From Asticcacaulis sp. EMRT-3 (GTDB lineage Bacteria; Pseudomonadota; Alphaproteobacteria; Caulobacterales; Caulobacteraceae), in assembly GCF_030027245.1 (NCBI RefSeq), contig NZ_JASERT010000001.1, positions 1,447,001 through 1,511,000 of the forward strand: DNA of 64,000 nt. Reading direction: 5' to 3'. The notes under the pieces were generated by a model. The model was not told where the DNA came from. It did not search any database and saw only the letters and a list, made by a program, of their open reading frames with translations. Numbering within the stretch: the stretch's first letter is position 1; the number at the start of each line of letters is the position of its first letter. Positions 15,777 to 23,550 of this stretch are shown here, piece by piece. The translations under genes and the position numbers were made by a program.

Positions 15777-17834
15777 CTATTGCAGCAGATCGACGCCGTC
15801 CTTGTCGAGGTGCAGCGTTCCGTGCCAGGTCTTGCCGGACAGCAGGCCCTTTTTATCACCATCGACAGGCACATCCTTCGCGCTGCCGCTGGCATTGACA
15901 TAGAGCGTCCGGCCATCGACCACGCGCGCATAGACACCTTCGGGCGTCTTCGGGCCGGGGACGATGCTGAGCTGACTGTAAAGGCTGCGATACAGGGCCT
16001 GCAACATGGATGGATCGGCCATAGCCGCAACATAGATGGCCTGACCCTTGCCAAATTTATTGACCGTAACGGCAGGCGGCGTGCCGTCGAGATTGGAGAA
16101 GCGCGCTATCACCTTCGCCGTTGAGGGTTCGAGAATCTCATAGAAGGTATTGGTCGTGGCGAATTCGGTATCGCCGATCTTGCCCTTGAGCGGCCCGCTA
16201 TTGCGGTAGAATTCGTTGGTTTTCAGACCGAACACATCGCTGAGGCGGCCCGGCAAAGGCGTATCGAACCACTGGTTATGCTCATCCACCTTGGCCGACT
16301 GCGCGGTCATGATCACCGTGCCGCCATTCTGGATATAGGCGCGCAGATGGTCGGCCGAAGCCTTGTCCATCAGGTAATCACCGGCCACCACCACCAGCTT
16401 GTAGGGGCTCAGGTCTTCGTGGCCGACATTGATGACGGCGGTGTCGATATTATCGTTAAAGATCGGCGCAAAGGCATTATGCTCCTGATCCAGATAGGGC
16501 ATGGCGATATATTGCTTGACCGTATTGGACGGGCTGACAGGCGTGGTGGCGATGGCGGTGTCAAAGGAATAGGCGAAGGCCACCTGCGGGTCGAGCTTTC
16601 TGGGGAAGCCCATCTTTTCCATCGTCTTGAATTCCGAAGCGATCTGGCCCCACTCACCCAGCTTCCATGACGGCGTATTATCGTGATCGACCAGTCCGAA
16701 CAGGGCCTGTTCTTCACCGCCCAGATGGCTGTTGAAGGTCCAGGCGAGAAAGCCTTGTCCGCCATTGATCAGGCCGAAATAGGCCAGCATCCGCGAATAG
16801 CCCTTCGCACCATAAAAGCCGCCGCCGCCCGCCTGAAATTCGTTAAACCAGCTCGGCGTCTGAAGCGCGCCCTTCATCCACATAGTCTCGAAAGCACCGC
16901 TGATCGGGTCACCGGCATAATAGCCGAAGGCGCCGTAACTGACATAGTCACGATAGGATGACAGATAGTCAAAGCCCTTGCGGCCAGCACCCGGCCACAG
17001 GTTCGAAATGGCGGGCTTGTCGGGCACATTCTTTTCGCGGATCGCTTCGAGATCCTTCAGATCATTCACGGTTACGTCCGACCAGAAGCGATGCAGATCG
17101 AGATAGCGCTCGAACGGCCCCGGCCCGTCGCCATAGGGCAGGCGCACCTCGTCCCAGTTGTCGATGCGCCGCGACCAGTTCTGGGTGGCCCAGACCTTGT
17201 TCAGCGTATCGAGATTTCCGTAACGATTTTTCAGCCAGACGATAAAACGCTGGCGGTCGGCTTCCGACCACGACATGAAGCCATTGCCGATCTCATTATC
17301 GAAACCGATGGCCAGCAAGGCCGGATGGTCGGCATAATGTTTGGTCAGCGTGTCGGCAAAATCCTTGACCAGGCGCTGGTAGTCGGGATCGCTGATGTCA
17401 TCCATATAGCGCTCGGCCGGATAGAGGGTCGTGCCGTTCTGCGCCACCAGATTGACGCCGGGATATTTATAATGCAGCCAGATCGGCGCGGGCAGGCCTG
17501 AAATATCGAGAATGACCTTGATACCCGCCGCGTTCATCTGATCCATGACGGAATCGAAAGCCTTGAAGGTATAGGCGCCCTCGGCGGGCTCGAAATAGTC
17601 CCATGACAGGTCGCCCATGCGCACGACTTTGAAACCGGCCTTCTTCATCAGGGCAATATCGTTGCGGATTTCTTCAGGCGAGCGATCAACCGGCTGATAA
17701 CAGGCTCCGACGAAAAGCTGGCCTGCGCCCGGCCAGTCGGGATGACCGGCGGCGGAGGCATCGGCATAGGCCGCACCAGCGGTCATGGCCATTACTGTGG
17801 CCGCCGCACCCAGAAGAAGGGCTTTCAAACACAT
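15777..17834 (-). CDS. GH42 family beta-galactosidase, exported
   Basis: 685 residues with a signal peptide (about 1-25, GAAYA). The GH42 catalytic barrel starts FVGACYQPVDRSPEEIRNDIALMKKAGFKVVRMGDLSWDYFEP. Acid/base E181 lies in AIGFDNEIGNG and nucleophile E332 in PSWFNEFQAGGGG. A class I glutamine-amidotransferase-like trimerisation domain (about 420-600) and a beta-sandwich follow. It removes terminal beta-galactose. It is the first gene of the leftward operon GH42-GH29-GH31-mutarotase, so its promoter should lie within 17835-18080. Confidence 0.9.
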   Translation of the reverse strand: MCLKALLLGAAATVMAMTAGAAYADASAAGHPDWPGAGQLFVGACYQPVDRSPEEIRNDIALMKKAGFKVVRMGDLSWDYFEPAEGAYTFKAFDSVMDQMNAAGIKVILDISGLPAPIWLHYKYPGVNLVAQNGTTLYPAERYMDDISDPDYQRLVKDFADTLTKHYADHPALLAIGFDNEIGNGFMSWSEADRQRFIVWLKNRYGNLDTLNKVWATQNWSRRIDNWDEVRLPYGDGPGPFERYLDLHRFWSDVTVNDLKDLEAIREKNVPDKPAISNLWPGAGRKGFDYLSSYRDYVSYGAFGYYAGDPISGAFETMWMKGALQTPSWFNEFQAGGGGFYGAKGYSRMLAYFGLINGGQGFLAWTFNSHLGGEEQALFGLVDHDNTPSWKLGEWGQIASEFKTMEKMGFPRKLDPQVAFAYSFDTAIATTPVSPSNTVKQYIAMPYLDQEHNAFAPIFNDNIDTAVINVGHEDLSPYKLVVVAGDYLMDKASADHLRAYIQNGGTVIMTAQSAKVDEHNQWFDTPLPGRLSDVFGLKTNEFYRNSGPLKGKIGDTEFATTNTFYEILEPSTAKVIARFSNLDGTPPAVTVNKFGKGQAIYVAAMADPSMLQALYRSLYSQLSIVPGPKTPEGVYARVVDGRTLYVNASGSAKDVPVDGDKKGLLSGKTWHGTLHLDKDGVDLLQ

Positions 17835-18321
17835 ATCCGTTTTCCTGCCTGTTCGTTACAGGGATTCCCCTTTCGGCGGCAGCCTCAGGCTTCGCCGGGA
17901 GAAGACACCCCGCTTTAGCTTTGCGCATATTCCAATCTGTACCTTCGAGCCTTGCGCATTTGGCCCGGCGCACATCGTCACCGCAGGTTTGTCATAAATC
18001 TACCGGAGGGCATAACAAGCCTGTAAAACATTTTGGCAAATTTGAATCCTCTACGCCCTCGGACAAAGGCTTCAAAAAAGAAAGCTCCTTGCGCTGCGAT
18101 GACAAGGAGCTTCAGTGAGGTCGAGCTCGTCGCATCACCCAGGAAGGAATGAGCGGCGCACGGGTAACAGCCAATTTTCACGTCAGTGTCGCAGTCAGCG
18201 AAAACTCGGGTTGGCATTATGATAGTGCCGTAAAATTTCAGACTTGAAAAGCCATATATGGAATAAATTTTTACTTGTAGCATAAAAATTGTTCCACGCC
18301 TCGCCCGCCCTCACCTGGGAA
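17835..18321. other. Gap upstream of the glycosidase operon, no gene seen
   Basis: Apart from the terminator-like hairpin at 18082-18112, I see no gene, RNA or repeat here. The 18190-18300 part is unusually AT-rich for this window (AAAATTTC, GAATAAATTTTTA), which may mark weakly constrained or acquired DNA. Confidence 0.5.
18074..18112 (-). terminator. Intrinsic terminator downstream of the zinc dehydrogenase
   Basis: Perfect 10-bp stem AAGCTCCTTG (18082-18091) / CAAGGAGCTT (18103-18112), with a TCTTTTTTG tract on the minus strand after it. It should separate the dehydrogenase transcript from the glycosidase operon. Confidence 0.75.
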
Positions 18322-19449
18322 TCAACACTCCACCACGGCCTTGATGACGCCCGCATCGGGACTGGCCCAGGCGGGCATGGCTTTAGGCATATCCGCGAGC
18401 CGCGTGCGGTGGGTGATGAGCGCACTGACGGGCACTTTTCGATCGCGTATAGCCTGCACCACGGCTTCGAAATCGGCCACGGTGGCGTTGCGACTGCCCA
18501 TCAGCGTCGTTTCGCGCTTGTGGAATTCCGGGTCGCTGAAGGTCAGGCTGGCCGCCACCACGGAAATCAGCACATAGCTGCCGCCATGACCGACATAGTG
18601 AAACCCTTTCTCCATCGCCGCTGGCGCGCCGGTGGCGTCAAACACGGTATCAAAAAATTCGCCGTCCGTCGCTTCGGCCAGCCGCGCATCGAGGCCGTCA
18701 TCCACCACGAAGGCGCGATCAACGCCTAAGTGCTCTCGGCAAAAGGCCAGTCGCTCAGGCCGGGTATCCACAACAGTGACGTGCGCGCCTGACAGCTTGG
18801 CAAACAGCGCCGTGGCGATGCCGATCGGGCCTACCCCCACGACCAGAACGCGCTTGCCCTGCCCCCCGCCGACCAGACCCTCGCCAATCAGGCCCTCGCC
18901 AATCAGCCCCGAACGGCGCACGGCATGACGACCGATCGCCAGAAATTCGATCAGGGCGGCGCTGTCGAGGTCAAGCCCTTCGCAGCGAAAGACAAACGCT
19001 TCCGGCACCGCCAGATATTCGGCCATGCCGCCGTCACGATGCACGCCCAGAACCTGAATATTCATGCAGCAATTGGTCTTGCCCGTTTTGCAGGCGCGGC
19101 AATGACCGCACGACAGATAGGGCATGATATAGACAATATCGCCGGGGCGAAGCGCGCTCTGCGCATCGGCTTCGGCCACCTGCCCGGACAGTTCGTGGCC
19201 CATGACGCGCGGATATTGCAGATAAGGCTGGCGCCCGGCAAAAATATGCATGTCCGTGCCGCACACGCCGACACGCCTGACCCGCACCAGAACCTCGCCG
19301 GGGGCGCGCACCGGCCTGGCTCTTTTTTCGAGCGCCAGTTCCCAGGGTTTGACGCACACCAGCACATCCATGATGTCCGCGTCCAGGTCTGCAACTGCGT
19401 CCGATTCCGGCATGGTCATCGCTTCCTTCCCCCTGTTGAGAATTTTCAA
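18322..19449 (-). CDS. Zinc-dependent alcohol/sugar dehydrogenase (MDR family)
   Basis: About 375 residues from 19449; the ATG at residue 11 (MTMPES) or 13 (MPESDA) may be the true start. Catalytic zinc ligands appear in VGVCGTDMHIF and MGHELSG, and the structural zinc site is CGHCRACKTGKTNCC. The Rossmann motif is VLVVGVGPIGIATALF. The family oxidises secondary alcohols and sugar acids (L-galactonate, sorbitol, L-threonine). Its position beside a fucosidase operon and a divergent IclR regulator suggests sugar or sugar-acid oxidation. An imperfect GLIGE-GLIGE-GLVGG triplication sits just before the Rossmann domain. Confidence 0.82.
   Translation of the reverse strand: MKILNRGKEAMTMPESDAVADLDADIMDVLVCVKPWELALEKRARPVRAPGEVLVRVRRVGVCGTDMHIFAGRQPYLQYPRVMGHELSGQVAEADAQSALRPGDIVYIMPYLSCGHCRACKTGKTNCCMNIQVLGVHRDGGMAEYLAVPEAFVFRCEGLDLDSAALIEFLAIGRHAVRRSGLIGEGLIGEGLVGGGQGKRVLVVGVGPIGIATALFAKLSGAHVTVVDTRPERLAFCREHLGVDRAFVVDDGLDARLAEATDGEFFDTVFDATGAPAAMEKGFHYVGHGGSYVLISVVAASLTFSDPEFHKRETTLMGSRNATVADFEAVVQAIRDRKVPVSALITHRTRLADMPKAMPAWASPDAGVIKAVVEC
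18871..18915. repeat. 15-bp tandem triplet inside the dehydrogenase gene
   Basis: Three 15-bp units, GACCAGACCCTCGCC, AATCAGGCCCTCGCC and AATCAGCCCCGAACG, encode the in-frame repeats GLVGG, GLIGE and SGLIGE-type residues. The copies are imperfect, which suggests an older slippage expansion in the linker before the cofactor domain. Confidence 0.7.
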
Positions 19450-19536
19450 GTTTTATGACCCCCTATGGCCCTACATTTTTTTAGTGCCACATGCAAAAGT
19501 ATATTTTATCTACGGCCAATTTGCGCACTTTTGCCT

Positions 19537-19555
19537 GTGAAATTATATATTTCAC
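19537..19555. promoter_or_regulatory. 19-bp palindrome between the dehydrogenase and IclR genes
   Basis: GTGAAAT-TATAT-ATTTCAC is a perfect 7-5-7 dyad in the divergent promoter region, about 95 bp before the IclR start. It is a good candidate for the IclR operator controlling both genes. Confidence 0.5.
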
Positions 19556-19649
19556 CACGGGCCGCGCCCTGCTATGTATGGAAAAAATGCATCATCAGCA
19601 CAAAGATGAACAGGCCGACCCACACGGGATCAGGCCATGAAAGCCAACC

Positions 19650-20426
19650 ATGACGTCAAAAGCTAAAACCGCAACAGGCGCAAAATCGAAATCGCCGGTC
19701 TATTCGGCCCCTGCCCTGGAAAAGGGCTTCCGGGTCATCGAACTGCTGGCCGAACATCCTGGCGGATTAAGCATTTCGGAAATCGCCCAGGGCCTTGGCC
19801 TGTCGATGAGCGAGATTTTCCGTATGATCATGGTGATGGAGCAGATGGCCTGGCTCAAGCGCGGCGATGGCGACCGCTACCGGGTGACCACCAAGGTGCT
19901 CGATCTGGCCTTCAAAGCCACGCCCGCCGAAGAACTGGTGCACGCCGCCGTGCCGCATATGCGCGAACTGTCACGAGCGATTGAACAATCCTGCCATCTC
20001 GTCATCCGCGAAGGTGAGCGCGCCCTCGTCGTGGCCAATCAGCAGACCTTGGGGCCGACGGGCTTTTCCGTGCGCGTCGGCGCGATCCTGCAACTGGAAG
20101 CGACCTGCTCCGGCCATGTGCTCCTGGCCTTCAACGCGCTCGACAACGGCATGTTGCCTGCCGCGGTCGAGCGGGCGGGCGCCACGCAGGACGCCCTGCA
20201 CCGTGTGCGCTCGCGTGGCTTTGAGATGATGAAAAGCGTGCGCACACTGGGCGTAACCGACATCAGCTTCCCGATCTATGCCGGCAGCGGCTACGCCCTG
20301 GCGGCACTCACCGTTCCCTTCCTGCAACTGATCGACGGCACCCAGACGGTCGATAAGGTCATGGCGCGCCTGCATTTGCAGGAAACCGCCCGAAAAATTT
20401 CCACCGATCTCGCAGGTGTCCGCTAG
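19650..20426 (+). CDS. IclR-family transcriptional regulator
   Basis: 258 residues. The N-terminal winged helix-turn-helix (about 22-85) reads ALEKGFRVIELLAEHPGGLSISEIAQGLGLSMSEIFRMIMVMEQMAWL. The C-terminal GAF-like effector domain (about 95-255) includes AVLQLE-type and CSGHVLLAF segments. IclR proteins sense small acids or sugars. Divergent to the zinc dehydrogenase across a 200-bp region with a 19-bp palindrome, it probably regulates that gene. Its TAG stop codon (20424-20426) coincides with the TA border of R1 copy 4, so the C-terminus may have been set by that insertion. Confidence 0.9.
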   Translation: MTSKAKTATGAKSKSPVYSAPALEKGFRVIELLAEHPGGLSISEIAQGLGLSMSEIFRMIMVMEQMAWLKRGDGDRYRVTTKVLDLAFKATPAEELVHAAVPHMRELSRAIEQSCHLVIREGERALVVANQQTLGPTGFSVRVGAILQLEATCSGHVLLAFNALDNGMLPAAVERAGATQDALHRVRSRGFEMMKSVRTLGVTDISFPIYAGSGYALAALTVPFLQLIDGTQTVDKVMARLHLQETARKISTDLAGVR

Positions 20427-20500
20427 AGCAACGCGCGTTTTATTTGACTTATAAATTGAATGCGCGATGCGGAAAAACATAAAATGGAGAGCGGGTTGCG
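20424..20500. repeat. Dispersed repeat R1, copy 4 (truncated at the right)
   Basis: The left 77 bp match the other copies (TAGAGCAACGCGCGTTTTATTTG... GAGCGGGTTGC), then homology stops in the loop of the right-hand hairpin. The left TA contributes the stop codon of the IclR gene. Confidence 0.75.
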
Positions 20501-20515
20501 GAAATCCGGCCGTGC

Positions 20516-20728
20516 CTAAGGTCGGGATCGTGCCTCTGCGGCGGACTTCAGCCCCATAGCTTTAAAGACCATCGCCGCCGGACAGAATTTGGTGAAGGCG
20601 AACTGGAACAGATTCGCCCCCACAAAGACGGTCAGCCAGACGAAATAGGGGCTGACCCAGTAGGTCAGGGCCACGCTCAGCAGGGTCATAAAGCCCGCAA
20701 AGGCAAAAACGGCGCGCTCAATAGTCAT
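20516..20728 (-). CDS. DUF2892 (YgaP-type) inner-membrane protein
   Basis: 70 residues: two hydrophobic helices, VFAFAGFMTLLSVALTYWV and VWLTVFVGANLFQFAF, then the conserved FCPAAMVFKAMGLK tail with a single cysteine. This motif (often CP..W.L..LG) is typical of DUF2892, which commonly accompanies rhodanese or sulfide-oxidation genes and is fused to rhodanese in E. coli YgaP. The ATG overlaps the upstream sulfide:quinone oxidoreductase stop by 4 bp, so the two are co-translated. Confidence 0.85.
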   Translation of the reverse strand: MTIERAVFAFAGFMTLLSVALTYWVSPYFVWLTVFVGANLFQFAFTKFCPAAMVFKAMGLKSAAEARSRP

Positions 20729-22023
20729 GATGACTTCTCCTCTTTCAGCTTGTGTGCGCCCATCAGGTCGAGCGCCATCTTCTCGAAAAACATCTCGCTC
20801 TTACCGGCCTTGACCTTGCCGATGAAGTAGCTCTCAAATGCGGCTTTCGCCATGTGAACCCACTTGCCGGAGGCTGACCAGTTGATGTTGCGCGGCGGAA
20901 TCTGCGGCTGGGCAAAGAAGGCCACGCCACCATCACCGAAATCGGCCAGGCAGATGGCGTTCCAGGTGGCTTCGTGGGTCGCCGCCTTTCCAGCCAGAAT
21001 ATCGCGGATATTGTGCGCAATGGCCGTACACATCGATTCGATCATGAAGCCGGTCTTGGGCACGCCCACCGGCACGGCCGTCTTGCCCGTCGGCGGAATG
21101 GCGACGCAGACGCCGAGGCCGAAAATGTTCGGGAAGGTCGGGTTCTGCTGATGTTTGTCGATCAGGATAAAACCGCGCGGATTGGTAAGTCCCTCAATGC
21201 CGCGCACCGCTTCGACACCGCGAAAAGCGGGCAGCATCATCGAAAAGCCGAACGGCAGTTCATGATCGGCCTTGTGCGCGCCGTCTTCGCTTAGTTCCTC
21301 GACGAACATCTTGCCGGGCTCGATCTTTGCCACCCTGGCATTGGTGATCCACTTGATATGGCGGTTGCGCATTTCCGATTCGAGCAGGCCCTTCGTGTCG
21401 CCCACCCCATCGAGGCCGAGATGGCCGACATAGGGCTCTGAGGTCACAAAGGTCATGGGCACGCGGTCGCGCACCTTTCTTTTCCTCAGTTCGGTATCGA
21501 CGATCATGGCGAATTCATAGGCCGGGCCGAAACACGACGCGCCCTGCACGGCACCGATAATCACCGGCTGCGGGCTGGCCGCCAGAGCATCAAACGCTTT
21601 GGCCGCCTCGACCGCGTGATCAACATGGCAGACCGATGAGGTGAAGCCCTCCGGCCCCAGACCTTCAATCTCGTCAAAGGCCAGTTCCGGCCCGGTGGCG
21701 ATGACCAGATAATCATAGGCCAGTACCGTGTCGTCGGTGAGGATCAGGCGGTTTTGGGCGGGCTCGATCTTTTTGGCGCCATTTGCATAAAGGCCGATGC
21801 CTTTTTTGCGCAGCACGGGCTCAAGCCTGACCTCGATGGCTTCACGGGTGCGCCAGCTCACCGCTACCCACGGATTGGACGGCACAAAATGATAGATGTC
21901 GCCCTTGTTGACGACGATGACCTCGGCCTTGTCGCCGACCGCTTCCCTGATTTCAAAAGCGGCGATGGTGCCGCCCAGGCCCGCGCCCAGGATGACGATA
22001 CGGGGTTTCAGTTCCTTGTCCAT
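20725..22023 (-). CDS. sqr: Sulfide:quinone oxidoreductase family flavoprotein
   Basis: 432 residues. The FAD-binding motif VILGAGLGGTIAAFEI lies at 10-25 and the second flavin strand YLVIATGPEL near 105. Cysteines C132 (SSVCHVDHA), C164 (QGASCFGPAYE) and C358 (AICLADFGD) fall where the three redox cysteines of SQR sit (128/160/356 in the Acidithiobacillus enzyme, from memory). SQR oxidises sulfide at the inner membrane, passes electrons to quinone and yields polysulfide or persulfide. Co-transcribed with DUF2892, divergent from rhodanese and the RND pump. A few flavoproteins of this fold oxidise other thiols, so substrate is strongly suggested, not proven. Confidence 0.85.
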   Translation of the reverse strand: MDKELKPRIVILGAGLGGTIAAFEIREAVGDKAEVIVVNKGDIYHFVPSNPWVAVSWRTREAIEVRLEPVLRKKGIGLYANGAKKIEPAQNRLILTDDTVLAYDYLVIATGPELAFDEIEGLGPEGFTSSVCHVDHAVEAAKAFDALAASPQPVIIGAVQGASCFGPAYEFAMIVDTELRKRKVRDRVPMTFVTSEPYVGHLGLDGVGDTKGLLESEMRNRHIKWITNARVAKIEPGKMFVEELSEDGAHKADHELPFGFSMMLPAFRGVEAVRGIEGLTNPRGFILIDKHQQNPTFPNIFGLGVCVAIPPTGKTAVPVGVPKTGFMIESMCTAIAHNIRDILAGKAATHEATWNAICLADFGDGGVAFFAQPQIPPRNINWSASGKWVHMAKAAFESYFIGKVKAGKSEMFFEKMALDLMGAHKLKEEKSS

Positions 22024-22085
22024 ATGGCTTCCTCCAAAACCGGCTATGCTCTGCCCGCCATTTTACCAACGGACAGGAATGCGTC

Positions 22086-22134
22086 TTGACCTTGCATTTG
22101 CGTTATCTTATATTCGTATTATCGAATTTGTAAA
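22086..22134. promoter_or_regulatory. Bidirectional promoter with SqrR/BigR-type operator ATTC-N8-GAAT
   Basis: Rightward promoter: TTGACC (22086-22091), 17-bp spacer, TATATT (22109-22114). Leftward promoter on the minus strand: TTTACA (22134-22129), 16-bp spacer, TATAAG (22112-22107). Between them ATTCGTATTATCGAAT (22112-22127) is a palindrome of the ATTC-N8-GAAT form that I recall for Rhodobacter SqrR. It overlaps the rightward -10 and fills the leftward spacer, so one bound repressor would silence both transcripts. Confidence 0.7.
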
Positions 22135-22164
22135 TGATCTTTTTGCCATCGCGGAGTCCAGACC

Positions 22165-22491
22165 ATGTTCAATATGTTCACTGTCAAAAATCTCAGCCCC
22201 GCCGAAGTTAAGGCCGGGCTGGATCAGGGCGGGATCGTGCTCGTTGATGTGCGCGAGCCATCTGAGCACAATGCCGAGCGTATCAAGGGCGCGATCAATG
22301 TGCCTCTGTCAAAACTCGACAGCGCGAAGCTGCCCGATGCCGAAGGCAAGATGCTGGTGATGCAATGCGCAGGTGGCGTGCGTTCAGCCAAGGCGGTCGG
22401 CATATGCCGCAAGCGCGGGCTGAAGGTCGATCACCATCTGGCGGGCGGCATAGGCGCCTGGAAGGCCAGCGGCCTGCCCACGGTCCGGTAA
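22165..22491 (+). CDS. Single-domain rhodanese (sulfurtransferase)
   Basis: 108 residues covering one rhodanese domain. It shows LVDVREPSEHNAERIKGAINVPLSKL, the active-site loop CAGGVR (cysteine at about residue 69) and HHLAGGIGAWKASGLP at the end. It moves sulfane sulfur from persulfides to acceptors such as thiols or cyanide. No signal peptide, so it should be cytoplasmic. It is the first gene of the rightward operon rhodanese-MFP-RND-ArsR and faces the sqr gene, fitting a role in handling the persulfide that SQR makes. Confidence 0.9.
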   Translation: MFNMFTVKNLSPAEVKAGLDQGGIVLVDVREPSEHNAERIKGAINVPLSKLDSAKLPDAEGKMLVMQCAGGVRSAKAVGICRKRGLKVDHHLAGGIGAWKASGLPTVR

Positions 22492-22524
22492 CTAGCTCAT
22501 CCTATACACCTTCAGGAAATCCGC

Positions 22525-23550
22525 ATGGTACGGTTCAAAACCTCACTTATCGTCCTGGCCTTTGCCGCGTCCGGCATAGGCCTGTCTGCCTGCGGTCACA
22601 AGGAGGAGGTGACGCAGGTCAAGGCCTTCCGGGGCGAAACGCTTCAGGTCGAGCCGAAGCTGATCGAGGATGTCAAACCGGTAGCGGCAACCCTGACCAC
22701 ACGCCAGATGGGTGAGGCCACGGCGCGGGTGTCGGGCATTCTGACATCGCTGAAGGTGCGCGAAGGCGATATGGTGACCAAAGGCCAGGTGATCGGTTTC
22801 GTAACCGATCAGAGGCTCAATCTGCAAACCGGTGCCTATAATGCGGCCACCTCTGCCGCCGAAGCCCAGGCCAGTCTGGCGCGTGCGGCGCTTAGCCGCA
22901 CCCAGACGCTGTTCGACAAGGGCATCTATGCCCAGGCCAAGCTCGATCAGGACAAGGCCGCTGCCGAAGCCGCCGAGGCCAATGTCAGGGCGGCGCGCGC
23001 CCAGGCCTCGGCCAGCGGTGAAGGCGCTCGGCAAGGCGCTATTCTGGCCCCGGCGTCCGGACGGGTGATCCACGCCACCGTGCCTGTCGGTTCGGTCGTT
23101 ATGGCCGGTCAGTCGGTGGCCACCATCACCGCCGGCAACCGCGTGGTGCGGCTTGAACTGCCCGAAGCGCAAAGCAGCGCACTGACGCAAGGTCAGTCCG
23201 TCTCGCTCGATGCCGGTGGCGTCCGGGCCACGGGCGTGATCAGCGAAATCTACCCTTCCGTCACCGCCGGACAGGTGGTGGCCGATATGACCGCGCCGGG
23301 CCTCGATCAGGTCGTGATCGGCCAGACGGTGACGGCCTTTATCGGCGTCGGCCAGCGCACCGCCATCGTCGTGCCGAAGCGTTTCGTCACCACGCGCTAT
23401 GGCCTCGACTATGTTCGCCTCGTTGAAAAGAATGGCGCGCTGATGGAAACTATGGTTCAGACCGCCCCCACCGGTGACCCGGATGAGATCGAGATTCTGG
23501 GCGGGGTATCGGCCGGTGACAAGATTGCGGCCTATGGAGCGGGGCAATGA
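22525..23550 (+). CDS. RND efflux periplasmic adaptor (membrane fusion protein), lipoprotein
   Basis: 341 residues. The N-terminal segment ends in a lipobox, GIGLSACGHK (Cys near 23). A short biotinyl-lipoyl-like half (ARVSGILTSLKVREGDMVTKGQVIGFV), an alpha-hairpin rich in Ala and Gln (about 110-175), the second lipoyl half (ILAPASGRVIHATVPVGSVVMAGQ) and a beta-barrel follow. It links the inner-membrane pump to an outer-membrane channel; no TolC-like gene is nearby. It overlaps the pump gene by 4 bp. Confidence 0.9.
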   Translation: MVRFKTSLIVLAFAASGIGLSACGHKEEVTQVKAFRGETLQVEPKLIEDVKPVAATLTTRQMGEATARVSGILTSLKVREGDMVTKGQVIGFVTDQRLNLQTGAYNAATSAAEAQASLARAALSRTQTLFDKGIYAQAKLDQDKAAAEAAEANVRAARAQASASGEGARQGAILAPASGRVIHATVPVGSVVMAGQSVATITAGNRVVRLELPEAQSSALTQGQSVSLDAGGVRATGVISEIYPSVTAGQVVADMTAPGLDQVVIGQTVTAFIGVGQRTAIVVPKRFVTTRYGLDYVRLVEKNGALMETMVQTAPTGDPDEIEILGGVSAGDKIAAYGAGQ

